Shown piece by piece: positions 1 to 8,070 of a stretch of DNA of 49,893 nt (position 1 is the first letter of the stretch; the number at the start of each line of letters is the position of its first letter). The translations under genes and the position numbers were made by a program. The notes below the pieces were generated by a model that ran no database searches, had not been told where the DNA came from, and saw only the letters and a program-made list of their open reading frames with translations. This DNA is from Undibacterium sp. (lineage in GTDB: Bacteria; Pseudomonadota; Gammaproteobacteria; Burkholderiales; Burkholderiaceae_D), in assembly GCF_030651495.1 (NCBI RefSeq), contig NZ_JAUSFI010000054.1:1-49893 (forward strand). Reading direction: 5' to 3'.

Positions 1-259
1 CCCAGGCTCAAGCTTTCTACCCGCACGCTCCGCGAGCCGCCTCAACGCGTGCCTATTTGAAATTGCTCCGGGTGGAGGTTACCGCGTTTCACCGTAACTA
101 AATACGCTCGTCTCTGTGGCCCTATTCCTCGTCTTATACCTCAGCTTGCGCCTTGGCTTTCAACGTACGGCCGTTAGCCGTCACCCTGCTCTATGGAGTC
201 CGGACCTTCCTCCCGTCACCATGCAAAACATGGCAACCAGCGATTGTCTGGCCTGCTTC
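1..259 (-). ncRNA. rnpB: RNase P RNA (5' portion; 3' end cut by window start)
   Basis: This is the catalytic RNA of ribonuclease P, which matures tRNA 5' ends. Read on the minus strand it contains the conserved A-type core: the CR-I region with GGTCCGGACTCCATAGAGC at about 214-195, an ACAGAGACGAG segment near 117-107, and the CR-V-like stretch GGTGAAACGCGGTAACCTCC near 96-77, followed by CACCCGGAGCAA and AAATAGG. The 5' end is placed about 7 nt after a TACAAT -10 box. The 3' part of the RNA (roughly the last quarter) lies outside the window. In Burkholderiales rnpB usually sits just upstream of the mraZ/rsmH cell-division cluster, which would then be to the left of this window (inference). 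Confidence 0.93.
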
Positions 260-266
260 GGGCGCT

Positions 267-295
267 ATTGTAACAGCATGACGTGACCGACGCTG
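267..295 (-). promoter_or_regulatory. Putative rnpB promoter
   Basis: On the minus strand TACAAT (complement of 267-272) lies 7-8 nt ahead of the conserved 5' end of the RNase P RNA, an appropriate -10 position. The -35 region is poor (CAGCGT at 295-290, 17-bp spacer), so only the -10 call is convincing. The rest of the gap to the next gene (296-404) shows no feature that I can support. Confidence 0.45.
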
Positions 296-404
296 TGCCT
301 TTACCTGAACTAAAGCAAATCCACTCTATTTTGCAAGACAAGAACTCGCACGAACCAGATAGTTTCTGGTAGCGTATGGCTTTCTATAAAATCATCTTCT
401 TGTT

Positions 405-2099
405 ATGCAAAACTCTCGTTCTGGTGGTCAATTGGTCGTGGACGCGCTACAAGTTCACGGTGTCGAATTCATTTTTGGCGTGCCCGGTGAAAGCTATTTA
501 CCGGTGCTTGACGCCTTGCATGACAGCCCTATACGCTTCATCATCAACCGTCAGGAGGGCGGCGCCGCTTTCATGGCGGATGCCTATGGCAAGCTGACAG
601 GTCGTCCCGGCATTTGCTTTGTTACGCGCGGTCCCGGTGCCACCAATGCCTCTATCGGCGTGCATACTGCCTATCAAGACTCGACCCCGATGATTTTATT
701 TATCGGCCAGGTCGGCAATGATTTTGTTGAGCGTGAGGCCTTTCAGGAAATCGACTACCGCCGCATGTTCGGCCCGATGGCGAAATGGGTAGCGCAGATA
801 GACAGAGCTGACCGAATTCCGGAATACATTGCCCGCGCCTTCCAGATCGCCACCAGCGGCCGTCCCGGTCCCGTGGTGCTGGCACTGCCGGAAGATTGCC
901 TGTCTGCACTGGCAGAAGTGGCGGATACCCGCCATTACACTCCCGTACAGGCCTCGGCATCATTCGCACAATTAAGCCAATTACGAGAGCATCTGGCCGC
1001 AGCACAAAGACCGCTACTTTTGCTCGGCGGCACTGCCTGGGATACATTAGCCTGCCAGCGTATCGGCGACTTCGCCCAAGCCAATCACCTGCCGCTGGCC
1101 TGCGCCTTCCGTTTTCAAGACCTGATTGACAACGCCCATCCGAATTACGTCGGTGATGTCGGCATTGGCATCAATCCCAAACTGGCGCAACGCATCAAGG
1201 AGTCCGATCTGGTGATTGCCATCGGTCCGCGCCTGGGAGAAATGACTACCGGCGGCTACACCGTGCTGGAAGCGCCGATCCCGAAACAAAAACTGATCCA
1301 TATCCACTGCGACGCGCTGGAACTGGGGCGCGTGTATCAGGCCGACCTGATGATCAACAGCGGCATGAAGGAAATCGCCGCCGCCTTAGCCGAGCTGAAA
1401 CCGCTTGACGCCAGCGCATGGCAAGAGAGCGTTGCAGCCGCCAGAGCCGAACTGCAGGCTTGGCAACAAGAGCCCGCGATTTTTGCCCAAGAACAAGCAC
1501 CGCTCAATCTCTGGCAAGTGGTGCAAGATCTCATGCAGGCGGTCCCTGCCGACACCATCGTTACCAACGGTGCCGGCAACTATGCGACCTGGGCGCACCG
1601 TTACTACCGCTATGGCGGCTTGCGTACCCAACTGGCGCCCACCTCCGGTGCGATGGGTTACAGCGTGCCGTCCGGCGTGGCCGCCAAGATTATCCATCCC
1701 GAGCGCACTGTCATCACGTTTGCCGGTGACGGCGAATATATGATGAACGGACAAGAGCTCGCCACTGCCGTGCAATATCAGGCGGGGGTCGTCATCATCG
1801 TATTTAACAATGGCATGTTCGGCACCATCCGCATGCATCAGGAAAGAGAATTTCCGGCACGCGTCTCGGGTACCGAATTACACAATCCCGATTTCGCGGC
1901 ACTGGCACGCGCTTACGGCGCCTCGGGCGAAGTCGTCAACAGCACCGCAGAATTCGCTCCTGCACTGCAAAGAGCGCTGCACCATACGCGCCTGCATCAT
2001 CTGCCGGCACTGATAGAACTACGCTACGACGGCAATCTGATCACGCCCGGCGCCAGCCTGCAAACCCTGCGCAAATTGGCACAGGAAGCCGGAAAGTAA
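405..2099 (+). CDS. Thiamine-diphosphate-dependent enzyme, acetolactate synthase large-subunit-like
   Basis: A 564-residue ThDP enzyme with the three-domain order of the acetolactate synthase/benzoylformate decarboxylase superfamily: N-terminal pyrimidine-binding domain (about 5-170), central domain (about 190-325) and C-terminal pyrophosphate-binding domain (about 375-530). The catalytic glutamate is visible as Glu51 in NRQEGGAAF, and the ThDP/Mg motif begins with GDGEYMMNGQE near residue 441 and closes with FNNGMFG about 26 residues later. There is no small regulatory subunit gene next to it, so it is probably not the biosynthetic IlvB; the true substrate cannot be read from sequence. The ATG at 405 has no good Shine-Dalgarno sequence, but the N-terminus matches family starts. 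The MerR gene begins 3 bp after its stop, so the two are probably cotranscribed. Confidence 0.85.
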   Translation: MQNSRSGGQLVVDALQVHGVEFIFGVPGESYLPVLDALHDSPIRFIINRQEGGAAFMADAYGKLTGRPGICFVTRGPGATNASIGVHTAYQDSTPMILFIGQVGNDFVEREAFQEIDYRRMFGPMAKWVAQIDRADRIPEYIARAFQIATSGRPGPVVLALPEDCLSALAEVADTRHYTPVQASASFAQLSQLREHLAAAQRPLLLLGGTAWDTLACQRIGDFAQANHLPLACAFRFQDLIDNAHPNYVGDVGIGINPKLAQRIKESDLVIAIGPRLGEMTTGGYTVLEAPIPKQKLIHIHCDALELGRVYQADLMINSGMKEIAAALAELKPLDASAWQESVAAARAELQAWQQEPAIFAQEQAPLNLWQVVQDLMQAVPADTIVTNGAGNYATWAHRYYRYGGLRTQLAPTSGAMGYSVPSGVAAKIIHPERTVITFAGDGEYMMNGQELATAVQYQAGVVIIVFNNGMFGTIRMHQEREFPARVSGTELHNPDFAALARAYGASGEVVNSTAEFAPALQRALHHTRLHHLPALIELRYDGNLITPGASLQTLRKLAQEAGK

Positions 2100-2102
2100 G
2101 CA

Positions 2103-2465
2103 GTGAACGTACAAGAATTCGCCGCCCGTGTCGGGCTGAGCCCGCACACGGTGCGCTACTATGAAAAACTAGGCTTACTCATCAAGGTCAGACGTGATGC
2201 CAATGGACATCGCCGCTTCTCTGAGCAAGATATCGCCTGGCTGGAATTTATTCTCAGGCTAAAAAATACCGGCATGTCATTAGCCGATATCCACCGTTAC
2301 GCACAGTTGCGCGCAGCTGGCGATGGTACATTATCAGAAAGAAAAACCATGATGGAAATTCATGCCAGGCAATTGCACCAGCAACTCATCCTGCAGCAAG
2401 AACATTTGGCCAGGGTTCAGGAAAAAATTGTGTACTACGACAATCAGATAAACAAAAAAATATAG
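2103..2465 (+). CDS. MerR-family transcriptional regulator
   Basis: A 120-residue MerR-type activator. The N-terminal winged helix-turn-helix is clear (QEFAARVGLSPHTVRYYEKL followed by the wing around GHRRFSEQDI), then a coiled-coil dimerisation helix ends the protein. It lacks the cysteine pattern of metal-sensing MerR proteins, so it resembles the AdhR/NmlR-like branch that senses reactive aldehydes or electrophiles (inference). The start is GTG at 2103, with GGAAAG about 7 nt upstream, inside the end of the preceding ThDP-enzyme gene. A classic MerR operator lies directly downstream in front of the next gene, which is the likely target. Confidence 0.88.
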   Translation: MNVQEFAARVGLSPHTVRYYEKLGLLIKVRRDANGHRRFSEQDIAWLEFILRLKNTGMSLADIHRYAQLRAAGDGTLSERKTMMEIHARQLHQQLILQQEHLARVQEKIVYYDNQINKKI

Positions 2466-2485
2466 CCTTAATTGCAAAACAAGGC

Positions 2486-2516
2486 TTGACTGAGAGTGCG
2501 CTCTCAGCTTTACCTT
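2486..2516 (+). promoter_or_regulatory. MerR-type promoter/operator with 19-bp spacer
   Basis: TTGACT (2486-2491) and TACCTT (2511-2516) are separated by 19 bp, the over-long spacer typical of MerR-activated promoters. The spacer and -35 edge contain a perfect inverted repeat CTGAGAG-TGCG-CTCTCAG (2490-2507). The arrangement sits between the MerR gene and the CMD-like gene, 33 bp before the latter's ATG, so it should drive that gene. Confidence 0.8.
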
Positions 2517-2548
2517 AGTGCTTCCACCCACCTCTACGGAAGCACAAA

Positions 2549-2926
2549 ATGCCACAGAACAGATTTGATGCTGGACTAAAAAAGTTAGCCGAAATTGACG
2601 GTGCTGCGGGGCAGAAAGTCATCGACGCCTTACGTGACGTCGCGCCTGATCTGGCGCGTTACACCATAGAGTTTCCATTCGGCGACATTTACTCACGCCC
2701 GGGGCTCGATCTCAAAAGTCGGGAAATCGCGACCATCGCCGCCCTCACCGCACTCGGGAATTGCCAGCCGCAACTGAAGGTCCATATCCACGCGGGTCTG
2801 AACGTTGGTTGCAGTAAAGAGGAGATCATTGAAGTCATCACGCAAATGGCGGTCTATGCAGGATTTCCGGCGGCCCTGAATGGCGCCTTTGCGGCGAAAG
2901 AAGTATTTTTAGAAAGAGCCGTATAG
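2549..2926 (+). CDS. Carboxymuconolactone decarboxylase (CMD) family protein
   Basis: A 125-residue protein covering one whole CMD/AhpD-like helical domain. The C-terminal half (KVHIHAGLNVGCSKEE, then QMAVYAGFPAALNGAF) is characteristic of the PcaC/YurZ branch. There is no CxxC peroxidatic pair, so an AhpD-type disulfide reductase activity is unlikely; the first family cysteine position is in NCQPQLKVH instead. Its substrate is unknown. The gene is preceded by a MerR-type operator/promoter and by the regulator itself, suggesting induction by a small electrophile or aromatic compound (inference). Confidence 0.85.
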   Translation: MPQNRFDAGLKKLAEIDGAAGQKVIDALRDVAPDLARYTIEFPFGDIYSRPGLDLKSREIATIAALTALGNCQPQLKVHIHAGLNVGCSKEEIIEVITQMAVYAGFPAALNGAFAAKEVFLERAV

Positions 2927-2980
2927 GCATCAGGCCACGCCGTCACTTTTCATTTGAATGAAGGGCTTGAGCCGCACGCT

Positions 2981-3042
2981 CACGCATATTCCATGCGGTT
3001 CTCCAGCCATTATTGCCCGCCAACCCGCATGGAATATGCGTG
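2981..3042 (-). repeat. Dispersed palindromic element, copy 1
   Basis: A perfect 18-bp inverted repeat: arm CACGCATATTCCATGCGG at 2981-2998 and its exact complement at 3025-3042, with a 26-nt loop. The reverse complement aligns with copies at about 18.63 and 21.30 kb, including loop sequence (GCGGGTT-GCGGGCA and ATGGCTGGA). It fills the gap between convergent genes (the CMD gene and the enoyl-CoA hydratase gene) and could act as a bidirectional terminator. It has the size and placement of a REP-type element. Confidence 0.88.
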
Positions 3043-3063
3043 TTGGCGTAATGCATTATTAAA

Positions 3064-3837
3064 TCAGTTAAATTTCGAGAAGTCTGGCTTACGCTTTTGG
3101 AAGAAAGCCATAAACGCTTCCTTGGCTTCAGGGGCATTGAGCATGCCGGCAAAGTGCTGGTTTTCTTCCAGCATTTTTGTTGCAATCGCTTGTGGCTGAT
3201 TGCCCTTCATCAACTGTTTGGTGACGCGGATGGAAGCCGCTGGCAATGCCGCCAATTTAGCCGCTTGCAATTGCGCGTAAGGGAGTAACTCCGTCAATGG
3301 CAATACGCGATTGACGAAGCCCATCTCAAATGCTTCGTCTGCACTAAAGGCTTCGCCTAACATGAGTTTTTCTGCCGCACGCTGATAACCGACGATTTGC
3401 TGGAAGATCATGCTGGAGGCAAATTCCGGGCACAGACCCAATTGCGTGAAAGGCATCGACAGCTTGGCATTGTCAGCCAGGTATACCAAATCGCAATGCA
3501 TCAGCAGCGTGGTACCGATACCCACAGCGGCACCAGAAACCGCCGCGATCACCGGTTTGCCCGATAGACTCAGCGCCTGCATGAATTGGTATACCGGCGG
3601 CACCGTATCGGAGGCCAGGCTGGCGGCGTTTTTCATGAAATCTTCGAGGTCATTGCCTGCCGTGAAAATTTCTGGCTTGCCGGTGATCAGTATCACCCGC
3701 ACCGCATGGTCTGTTTCCGCATCTTTCAATGCATCGGCCATAGCCTGATACATGGCGGCAGTAATCGCATTTTTCTTTTCCGGACGATTAAAACTGATCG
3801 TTAAAATGCCGTTTTCTTTTTGCGTCAAGATATCCAT
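3064..3837 (-). CDS. Enoyl-CoA hydratase/isomerase family protein
   Basis: A 257-residue crotonase-fold protein. The N-terminal FNRPEKKNAI block, the oxyanion-hole segments around TAGNDLEDF and SGAAVGIGTTLLMHCDL, and the region FTQLGLCPEFASS are clear. In that last region a single Glu in CPEFASS stands where delta3,delta2-enoyl-CoA isomerases keep their only catalytic acid, so isomerase activity is at least as likely as hydratase activity (inference). I chose the ATG at 3837 because AAGGAAG lies just upstream; a longer frame starting at 3873 runs through the terminator of the preceding thiolase gene. It is the last gene of the fatty-acid cluster but is separated from the rest by a strong terminator, so it probably has its own promoter or depends on read-through. 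Confidence 0.88.
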   Translation of the reverse strand: MDILTQKENGILTISFNRPEKKNAITAAMYQAMADALKDAETDHAVRVILITGKPEIFTAGNDLEDFMKNAASLASDTVPPVYQFMQALSLSGKPVIAAVSGAAVGIGTTLLMHCDLVYLADNAKLSMPFTQLGLCPEFASSMIFQQIVGYQRAAEKLMLGEAFSADEAFEMGFVNRVLPLTELLPYAQLQAAKLAALPAASIRVTKQLMKGNQPQAIATKMLEENQHFAGMLNAPEAKEAFMAFFQKRKPDFSKFN

Positions 3838-3854
3838 TTTCTTCCTTATTTTCG

Positions 3855-3890
3855 TCAAAAAAATAAGCCGCACATGAAGCGCGGCTTATT
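3855..3890 (-). terminator. Intrinsic terminator after the thiolase gene
   Basis: Perfect 10-bp stem AATAAGCCGC (3862-3871) with GCGGCTTATT (3881-3890), loop ACATGAAGC, followed on the minus strand by a T-run (complement of the A-run at 3857-3863). It lies 27 bp after the thiolase stop codon and ends just before the ribosome binding site of the next gene. Confidence 0.85.
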
Positions 3891-3916
3891 CAACTTATGA
3901 TCAGCACACCAGCATG

Positions 3917-5113
3917 TTACATGCGTTCAAAAATACCTGCTGCGCCCATACCAGTACCTACACACATCGTCACCATACCGTATTTCAGGTTATTACGGTG
4001 CAAAGCATGGATGGTCGTAGCGGAACGGATCGCACCGGTAGCGCCCAAAGGATGGCCGAGAGCAATCGCGCCGCCCATAGGATTGACTTTGGCAGGATCC
4101 AGACCGAGATCTTGTACCACGGCGATAGATTGCGCAGCAAAAGCTTCATTCAGTTCAAACCAGTCGATCTGATCTTGTGTAATGCCAGCCGCACGACACG
4201 CCGCAGGAATGGCTTCTTTAGGACCGATACCCATGATTTCCGGTGGTACGCCGCGCACTGCAAAAGCGGCGAAGCGTGCCAATGGCGTCAGGTTAAACAG
4301 TTTCAGGATTTTTTCGCTGACCAGGATCAAGGCACCGGCACCATCCGAAGTTTGCGAGCTGTTACCTGCAGTAACACTACCTTTGGCAGCAAATACCGGA
4401 CGCAGTTTTGCCAGACCTTCAAGAGAAGTTTCTGGACGCGCGCCTTCATCACGGCTGACGGTGCGTGTCTTCAATTCGATCTGGCCAGTGGCCAGATTAG
4501 CGACACGCTCGATAATCTCAACCGAAGTGGTTTCAGCATCGAAGTAACCGGCGTTTTGTGCGGCGATAGCACGCTGATGCGACTGCAAAGCAAATGCATC
4601 TTGCGCTTCGCGCGAGACTTTCCATTGCTGGGCAACCTTCTCAGCGGTCAGGCCCATACCGTAGGCCATGCCGATGTTTTCATCCTTAAAGATACCCATG
4701 TTCATCGACGGATGGTGACCCATCATCGGTACCATGGACATCGATTCCGCACCGGCGGCGATCATCACATCAGCTTCGCCAACGCGGATGCGGTCAGCCG
4801 CCATCGCAATGGCACTGATACCGGAGGCGCAGAAACGGTTGACAGTAATACCGCCGACCGATTTTGGCAAACCTGCCAGCAATACCGCCATACGCGCCAA
4901 ATTGCTACCTTGTTCGGCTTCCGGGAAAGAGCAGCCAACGATCGCATCTTCGATCAATTTAGGGTCGAGGTTAGGCACTTGTGCCAAGGCAGATTGCAAT
5001 ACGCGCACCAGCAAATCATCTGGACGTGTGTTTTTAAACATACCACGACCGGATTTACCGATCGGGGTACGGGTTGCAGCGACGATATATGCGTCTTGAA
5101 GTTGTTTAGTCAT
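3917..5113 (-). CDS. Acetyl-CoA C-acyltransferase (thiolase, FadA-like)
   Basis: A 398-residue thiolase that carries out the last step of beta-oxidation, thiolytic release of acetyl-CoA. The nucleophilic cysteine is Cys95 in NRFCASG, the active-site His is His354 in GHPLGATGA, and the second catalytic Cys is Cys384 in CVGTGMG. Length matches the family. It is 15 bp downstream of the thioesterase gene and in the same operon as the multifunctional dehydrogenase/hydratase and acyl-CoA dehydrogenase. A degradative role is inferred from this context rather than from the sequence alone. Confidence 0.93.
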   Translation of the reverse strand: MTKQLQDAYIVAATRTPIGKSGRGMFKNTRPDDLLVRVLQSALAQVPNLDPKLIEDAIVGCSFPEAEQGSNLARMAVLLAGLPKSVGGITVNRFCASGISAIAMAADRIRVGEADVMIAAGAESMSMVPMMGHHPSMNMGIFKDENIGMAYGMGLTAEKVAQQWKVSREAQDAFALQSHQRAIAAQNAGYFDAETTSVEIIERVANLATGQIELKTRTVSRDEGARPETSLEGLAKLRPVFAAKGSVTAGNSSQTSDGAGALILVSEKILKLFNLTPLARFAAFAVRGVPPEIMGIGPKEAIPAACRAAGITQDQIDWFELNEAFAAQSIAVVQDLGLDPAKVNPMGGAIALGHPLGATGAIRSATTIHALHRNNLKYGMVTMCVGTGMGAAGIFERM

Positions 5114-5128
5114 TTCAATTCTCCTGAT

Positions 5129-5560
5129 TCATTCATTGGATGGAGCAGATGTTGTCGAAGGGAGTTTGGCGATGGTGCCTTGGGCAATAGCACATAGCGA
5201 CTCTTTACCGTCATTGACCACAAATACATCACAACGGCAAGTCGCCTGCGACTTGCCGGCATAGACTACCCATGCACGGGCGATGATTTCCTGGCCGATA
5301 GCCGGGCGAACATAATTTATCTTGTATTCGGAGGTCACTACAGCACCAACAAGCGCCGCGCCACCGGCATAGGTAAGCGCATTGTCTGCTGCATAGCTAA
5401 GTACACCACCATGGATAAAACCGTGTTGCTGCTTAAGGTCGTCGGTAATGGCAATACGCAGCTCGGTACTTTCCGCATCAAACTTGCTGAGTGTAGCACC
5501 CAACAGTTTGCTGAACGGTTGCGTTGCCAATATCGCTTGCCCCATTTGCAGCATATCCAT
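5129..5560 (-). CDS. PaaI-family hotdog thioesterase
   Basis: A 143-residue single hotdog domain protein predicted to hydrolyse acyl-CoA thioesters. The family motif HGG (residues 50-52) followed by SYAADNAL with Asp59 is the PaaI-type active-site segment on the long hotdog helix. It lies inside the beta-oxidation operon between the fused dehydrogenase/hydratase and the thiolase, and so may release CoA from blocked or non-metabolisable intermediates (inference). Confidence 0.87.
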   Translation of the reverse strand: MDMLQMGQAILATQPFSKLLGATLSKFDAESTELRIAITDDLKQQHGFIHGGVLSYAADNALTYAGGAALVGAVVTSEYKINYVRPAIGQEIIARAWVVYAGKSQATCRCDVFVVNDGKESLCAIAQGTIAKLPSTTSAPSNE

Positions 5561-5605
5561 CGATTTTATCCTTTACTCCGTTAGTTCAATCAACAAGGCG
5601 CCAGC

Positions 5606-7993
5606 TTAGTTGCGTACTGGTTTGCCAGTTTGCATCATGCCCATAATGCGCTCTTGCGTTTTTGGATGATTCAACAATTCCATAAACGCCTTACGCTCCA
5701 GATCCAGCAACCATTGCTCATTCACGATAGCGCCGTTTTCGATTTCACCACCAGAGACGATTTCAGCAATCATCGCACCCAGTTTGTAATCATGTGCAGA
5801 GATGAAACCACCATCACGCATATTCACCAACTGGGCCGTGATAGTTGCCATACCGTAACGGCCAGCGACCGGTACCGGTGCTTTCATCGGTGCACGATAA
5901 CCTGCATCGAACATGGCGCGCGCTTCAACTTTAGCCACGTGCAACAACTCGTAGGCATTGAAAACGATCACGTCATCCGCCGACAGGTAGCCCATCTTCT
6001 GCGCTTCCAGAGCTGATTTGGACACGGCAGCAGTTGCAGCATTCGTGAAGTAGTTTTTCAGGAACTGCAACAGGTCAGTACCTTTAGCGTCTTTAGCGGC
6101 ACGTACTGCTGCCTCTTTCAAGCCACCGCCGGCAGGGATCAGACCAACACCGACTTCAACCAGACCGATGTACGATTCGATGGAAGCGACGCGCTTAGCG
6201 GCGTGCATCATCAATTCGCAACCACCGCCCAGTGCCAGGCCAGATACGGCCGCCACAACTGGTACGTTAGCGTATTTCAGGCCTTGATGCGCTTGTTGCA
6301 AACGAACGATGGCTGGCTCAATGGCTTTTACGCCGCCGGACATGAACAATGGCAACATCGCTTGCAAATCAGCGCCAGCGGAGAAAGCACCGCCTTCAGC
6401 GGCATCGGCACTCCAGATCACCAGACCTTTGTAATTCTTTTCGGCTTCGGCAATCGCTTTTTCCATGCCGTCGATAACACCAGGGCCAAGCACATGCATC
6501 TTGGTCTTCAGGGACAAGATCAGCACATCGTCATTTTGATGCCAAATACGCACTGATTCATCTTCAAAGACTGTCGTGCCAGCTGTCGCACCAGTTGCAA
6601 CGCCTGTACCGAATACGGTAGCGCGGAAGGCTTGACGGTCGTACACAGCCAAAGTCGAACGTGGCACATAGGTATTACTAGCGGCAGACCATGAACCTTC
6701 TGGCGTATGCACACCAGTGCGGCCATCAAATACCCAAGCTGGCAACGGTGCATTGCACAGCGCTTTACCGGCGTCGATATCTTCTTTTACCCAACCGGCA
6801 ACTTCTTGCCAGCCTGAAGCTTGCCATGTTTCGAAAGGACCAACGTTCCAGCCAAAACCCCAGCGCATAGCGAAATCGATGTCGCGTGCATTGTCTGCAA
6901 TGCTTGCGCTATGGACGGCGATGTAATGGAAAGCATCACGGAAAATCGCCCACAGGAACTGTGCCTGTACATTGGTCGATTCACGCAGGGTCTTCATTTT
7001 CTTGACCGGATCTTTTTCTTTTAGCATGCGGGCAACAACTTCATCGGCCTTCGCACCGCCTGTGACGTATTGCGCGGTCGCGAAATCCAGACGTTGAATA
7101 TCCTTGCCAACTTTTTTATAGAAACCGGCACCCGCTTTTTGTCCCAGGGCACCAGCGGCGACCAACTTGGCCAGCACTTCAGGTGTCTTGTAAACTGCGA
7201 AGAAAGGATCGTCAGCCAGGTTGTCTTGCATGGTCTTGATGACATGACCCATGGTGTCGAGACCAACCACGTCTGCAGTACGGAAAGTACCGGAAGAAGC
7301 ACGACCGAGTTTTTTGCCGGTCAGATCATCGACGACATCAACCGTTAGGCCAAATTTTTCTGCTTCATAGATAGTTGCCAGCATGCCGAAAACGCCGACA
7401 CGGTTAGCGATGAAGTTAGGCGTATCTTTAGCGCGTACTACGCCTTTGCCCAGTGTCGTAGTCAGAAAGCCTTCGAGCTGGTCGATGATTTCAGGACGTG
7501 TCGCCACGGTAGGGATCAACTCAACCAGGTGCATGTAACGTGGCGGGTTGAAGAAATGCACGCCGCAATAACGCTCTTTCAATTCAGCATCAAAGCCTTC
7601 AGACAGTGCCGTGATCGACAGGCCAGAAGTGTTGGAGGCGAAGATGGCGTTAGGTGCGATGTGCGGCGCAACCTTCTTGTACAGATCATGCTTCCAGTCC
7701 ATGCGCTCGGCGATCGCTTCGATGATCAGATCGCAACCAGCCAGCAGATCCAGATTGTCTTCGTAATTAGCGACTTCGATCAGGGCGGCATCATCCTTAT
7801 TGCCCAAAGGCGCAGGATTGAGTTTTTTCAGATTTTCGATAGCGCGCAAGACGATACCGTTTTTAGGGCCTTCTTTAGCTGGCAAATCAAACAAGATGAC
7901 AGGTACTTTAGCATTGATGCAATGTGCAGCGATCTGCGCACCCATCACGCCAGCACCGAGAACGGCGACTTTTTTAACGATGAAATTGGTCAT
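5606..7993 (-). CDS. 3-hydroxyacyl-CoA dehydrogenase / enoyl-CoA hydratase fusion (FadN-type order)
   Basis: A 795-residue bifunctional beta-oxidation enzyme. The NAD-binding 3-hydroxyacyl-CoA dehydrogenase domain comes first (Rossmann motif LGAGVMGAQIA near residue 15), followed by its C-terminal helical domain, and the crotonase-type hydratase domain is C-terminal (GGGCELMMHA, then VEVGVGLIPAGGG). This is the order of Bacillus FadN and the reverse of Escherichia FadB. The ATG at 7993 is preceded by GAGGTT at proper spacing; an ATG four codons upstream lacks one. Forms an operon with the upstream acyl-CoA dehydrogenase and downstream thioesterase and thiolase genes. Confidence 0.92.
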   Translation of the reverse strand: MTNFIVKKVAVLGAGVMGAQIAAHCINAKVPVILFDLPAKEGPKNGIVLRAIENLKKLNPAPLGNKDDAALIEVANYEDNLDLLAGCDLIIEAIAERMDWKHDLYKKVAPHIAPNAIFASNTSGLSITALSEGFDAELKERYCGVHFFNPPRYMHLVELIPTVATRPEIIDQLEGFLTTTLGKGVVRAKDTPNFIANRVGVFGMLATIYEAEKFGLTVDVVDDLTGKKLGRASSGTFRTADVVGLDTMGHVIKTMQDNLADDPFFAVYKTPEVLAKLVAAGALGQKAGAGFYKKVGKDIQRLDFATAQYVTGGAKADEVVARMLKEKDPVKKMKTLRESTNVQAQFLWAIFRDAFHYIAVHSASIADNARDIDFAMRWGFGWNVGPFETWQASGWQEVAGWVKEDIDAGKALCNAPLPAWVFDGRTGVHTPEGSWSAASNTYVPRSTLAVYDRQAFRATVFGTGVATGATAGTTVFEDESVRIWHQNDDVLILSLKTKMHVLGPGVIDGMEKAIAEAEKNYKGLVIWSADAAEGGAFSAGADLQAMLPLFMSGGVKAIEPAIVRLQQAHQGLKYANVPVVAAVSGLALGGGCELMMHAAKRVASIESYIGLVEVGVGLIPAGGGLKEAAVRAAKDAKGTDLLQFLKNYFTNAATAAVSKSALEAQKMGYLSADDVIVFNAYELLHVAKVEARAMFDAGYRAPMKAPVPVAGRYGMATITAQLVNMRDGGFISAHDYKLGAMIAEIVSGGEIENGAIVNEQWLLDLERKAFMELLNHPKTQERIMGMMQTGKPVRN

Positions 7994-8020
7994 TTTTAAC
8001 CTCATGATGATCTATTGATC

Positions 8021-8052
8021 TGGCACCAAAACACGAAAGTGATTTGGTGCCA
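8021..8052. other. Inverted repeat between acyl-CoA dehydrogenase and fadN-like genes
   Basis: TGGCACCAAA (8021-8030) pairs perfectly with TTTGGTGCCA (8043-8052). No T-run follows on the minus strand, so it is more likely an mRNA-stabilising or processing hairpin within the operon than a full terminator. Confidence 0.5.
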
Positions 8053-8070
8053 GTGCTTATTTAAAATAAG

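Noticed and set aside
376..597. 73-codon ORF overlapping the start of the ThDP enzyme
   Set aside because: Out-of-frame overlap with a clear enzyme gene, without conserved features.
3914..5197. 427-codon plus-strand ORF opposite the thiolase gene
   Set aside because: It is the antisense of a well-conserved thiolase, is rich in His, Arg and Thr, and has no family motif.
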